Source of the DNA: Candidatus Bathyarchaeota archaeon
GTDB taxonomy: Archaea; Thermoproteota; Bathyarchaeia; Bathyarchaeales; Bathycorpusculaceae
DNA: 20,921 nucleotides
Assembly: GCA_030673805.1 (NCBI GenBank)
Contig: DAOVIH010000010.1
Location: 1 to 20,921 of the forward strand
Direction: 5' to 3'
Program-made: the position numbers and the translations under genes
Notes under the pieces: model-generated
What the model was told of the DNA's origin: nothing
Database searches by the model: none
The model's input: only the letters and a program-made list of their open reading frames with translations
Shown here: positions 20,512 to 20,921 of the stretch, one piece after another
Position numbering within the stretch: the stretch's first letter is position 1
How the letters are laid out: every line of letters starts with the position of its first letter

Positions 20512-20921
20512 CTAATTTGAAATATTGATTGTTGCCCGGCAATTCTGGGCTCCAGAGGTCATATGTGCTTCAAAGGTCATTTCGGCTCTGGGGTTGAGGC
20601 CGTACACTACGCCTTCGTCTATGGCACATAACATTTTGCAGGCAAGCTCAGTATAATACTTCGACAATGTACATCTGTCAATGTGAATAACAGCTCTTCC
20701 CTTCCTAATCTGCTGGGCTTGAAAGTTGATCCCTAGTACTCTGTAAAGGATTCTTGCAGCTTTGAAAAGATCTGATGTGGAATCGCCTACACTAAGCTCT
20801 AATCGAGCTTCTTCTCCCAATCTCATTCCGACTTTGAACATCTCGCTTCGTCCCTTCTTTAGGGCCAAGTCTTTTCCTAATACATCGATAAGAGTTGCCA
20901 CTTTAGCATTATGGTCAACTG
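20512..20921 (-). CDS. Hypothetical protein, 3' part (gene runs off the window)
   Basis: About 136 residues are visible. The frame is open through the right edge, so the GTG at 20901 is probably internal. After a helical first half (SEMFKVGMRLGEEARLELS; DLFKAARILYRVLGI) comes a Cys-bearing end: 'VIHIDRCTLSKYYTELACKMLCAIDEGVVYGL', then 'EMTFEAHMTSGAQNCRATI'. The arrangement of a Cys after two strands, a Cys-rich helix, and a closing 'G...C' strand recalls the L-2-amino-thiazoline-4-carboxylate hydrolase and V4R-like groups, but I would not assign it. It directly precedes the GMC oxidoreductase, so it may work with that enzyme. Confidence 0.6.
   Translation of the reverse strand, partial: VDHNAKVATLIDVLGKDLALKKGRSEMFKVGMRLGEEARLELSVGDSTSDLFKAARILYRVLGINFQAQQIRKGRAVIHIDRCTLSKYYTELACKMLCAIDEGVVYGLNPRAEMTFEAHMTSGAQNCRATINISN

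Noticed and set aside
1..20921. CRISPR arrays, insertion sequences, toxin-antitoxin pairs, phage genes
   Set aside because: No regularly spaced repeats, transposase, integrase or paired toxin gene was seen on either strand.

Overview
This looks like a chromosomal fragment of an archaeon, most likely a TACK-group lineage such as Ca. Bathyarchaeia. The lineage is an inference from gene content and was not tested by a tree. The archaeal signs are TATA-box promoters at about -25, TTG and GTG starts with GGAGG/GGTGA ribosome sites, apparently leaderless genes, TrmY, ribosomal protein L14e next to Cbf5, a short archaeal-type PurA, and two bulge-helix-bulge (BHB) introns, one in a tRNA and one in a protein gene. 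No CRISPR array, insertion sequence or phage module is visible.

Layout, left to right. 1-1612 (+): the tail of a TrmB-like regulator, the tRNA pseudouridine-54 methyltransferase TrmY, and a 65-residue AbrB-like small protein. 1801-2841 (-): thiamine-monophosphate kinase ThiL. 2980-3307 (+): tRNA-Thr(CGT), with unusual D and T loops, and tRNA-Pro(TGG). 3385-9988 (+): a compact trpEGDCFBA operon that takes chorismate to tryptophan. Its promoter carries a 10-bp inverted repeat that overlaps the TATA box, then a 12-codon leader ORF, then a trpE 5' end that appears frameshifted. 10051-14060 (-): a membrane-anchored HtrA-like protease, PurA, a YkgJ-type Cys-rich protein, an Sm-like small protein preceded by a 45-residue four-cysteine protein, and a YfcE-type phosphoesterase. 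14291-15649 (+): an M20 metallopeptidase. 15860-16575: two small convergent genes of unknown function. 16742-18731 (+): an RNA and ribosome cluster of L14e, cbf5 and an MJ0882-like methyltransferase. 18954-19059 (+): intron-containing tRNA-Ser(GGA), abutted by a Kelch-like gene remnant. 19204-20921 (-): a GMC-type flavoprotein with a four-cysteine motif, and a partial gene of uncertain family.

The most notable feature is that cbf5 is not two broken ORFs. A 25-nt intron (17312-17336) with a textbook 3-4-3 BHB fold interrupts the codon of the catalytic aspartate, and its removal restores the GTLDPKVTG active-site motif exactly. The tRNA-Ser gene has a 17-nt intron with the same central geometry and the same AAA 3' bulge, so one splicing endonuclease should serve both. 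Other leads are the trp control region, the missing start of trpE, and a tRNA-Thr that lacks U54, the position TrmY modifies.
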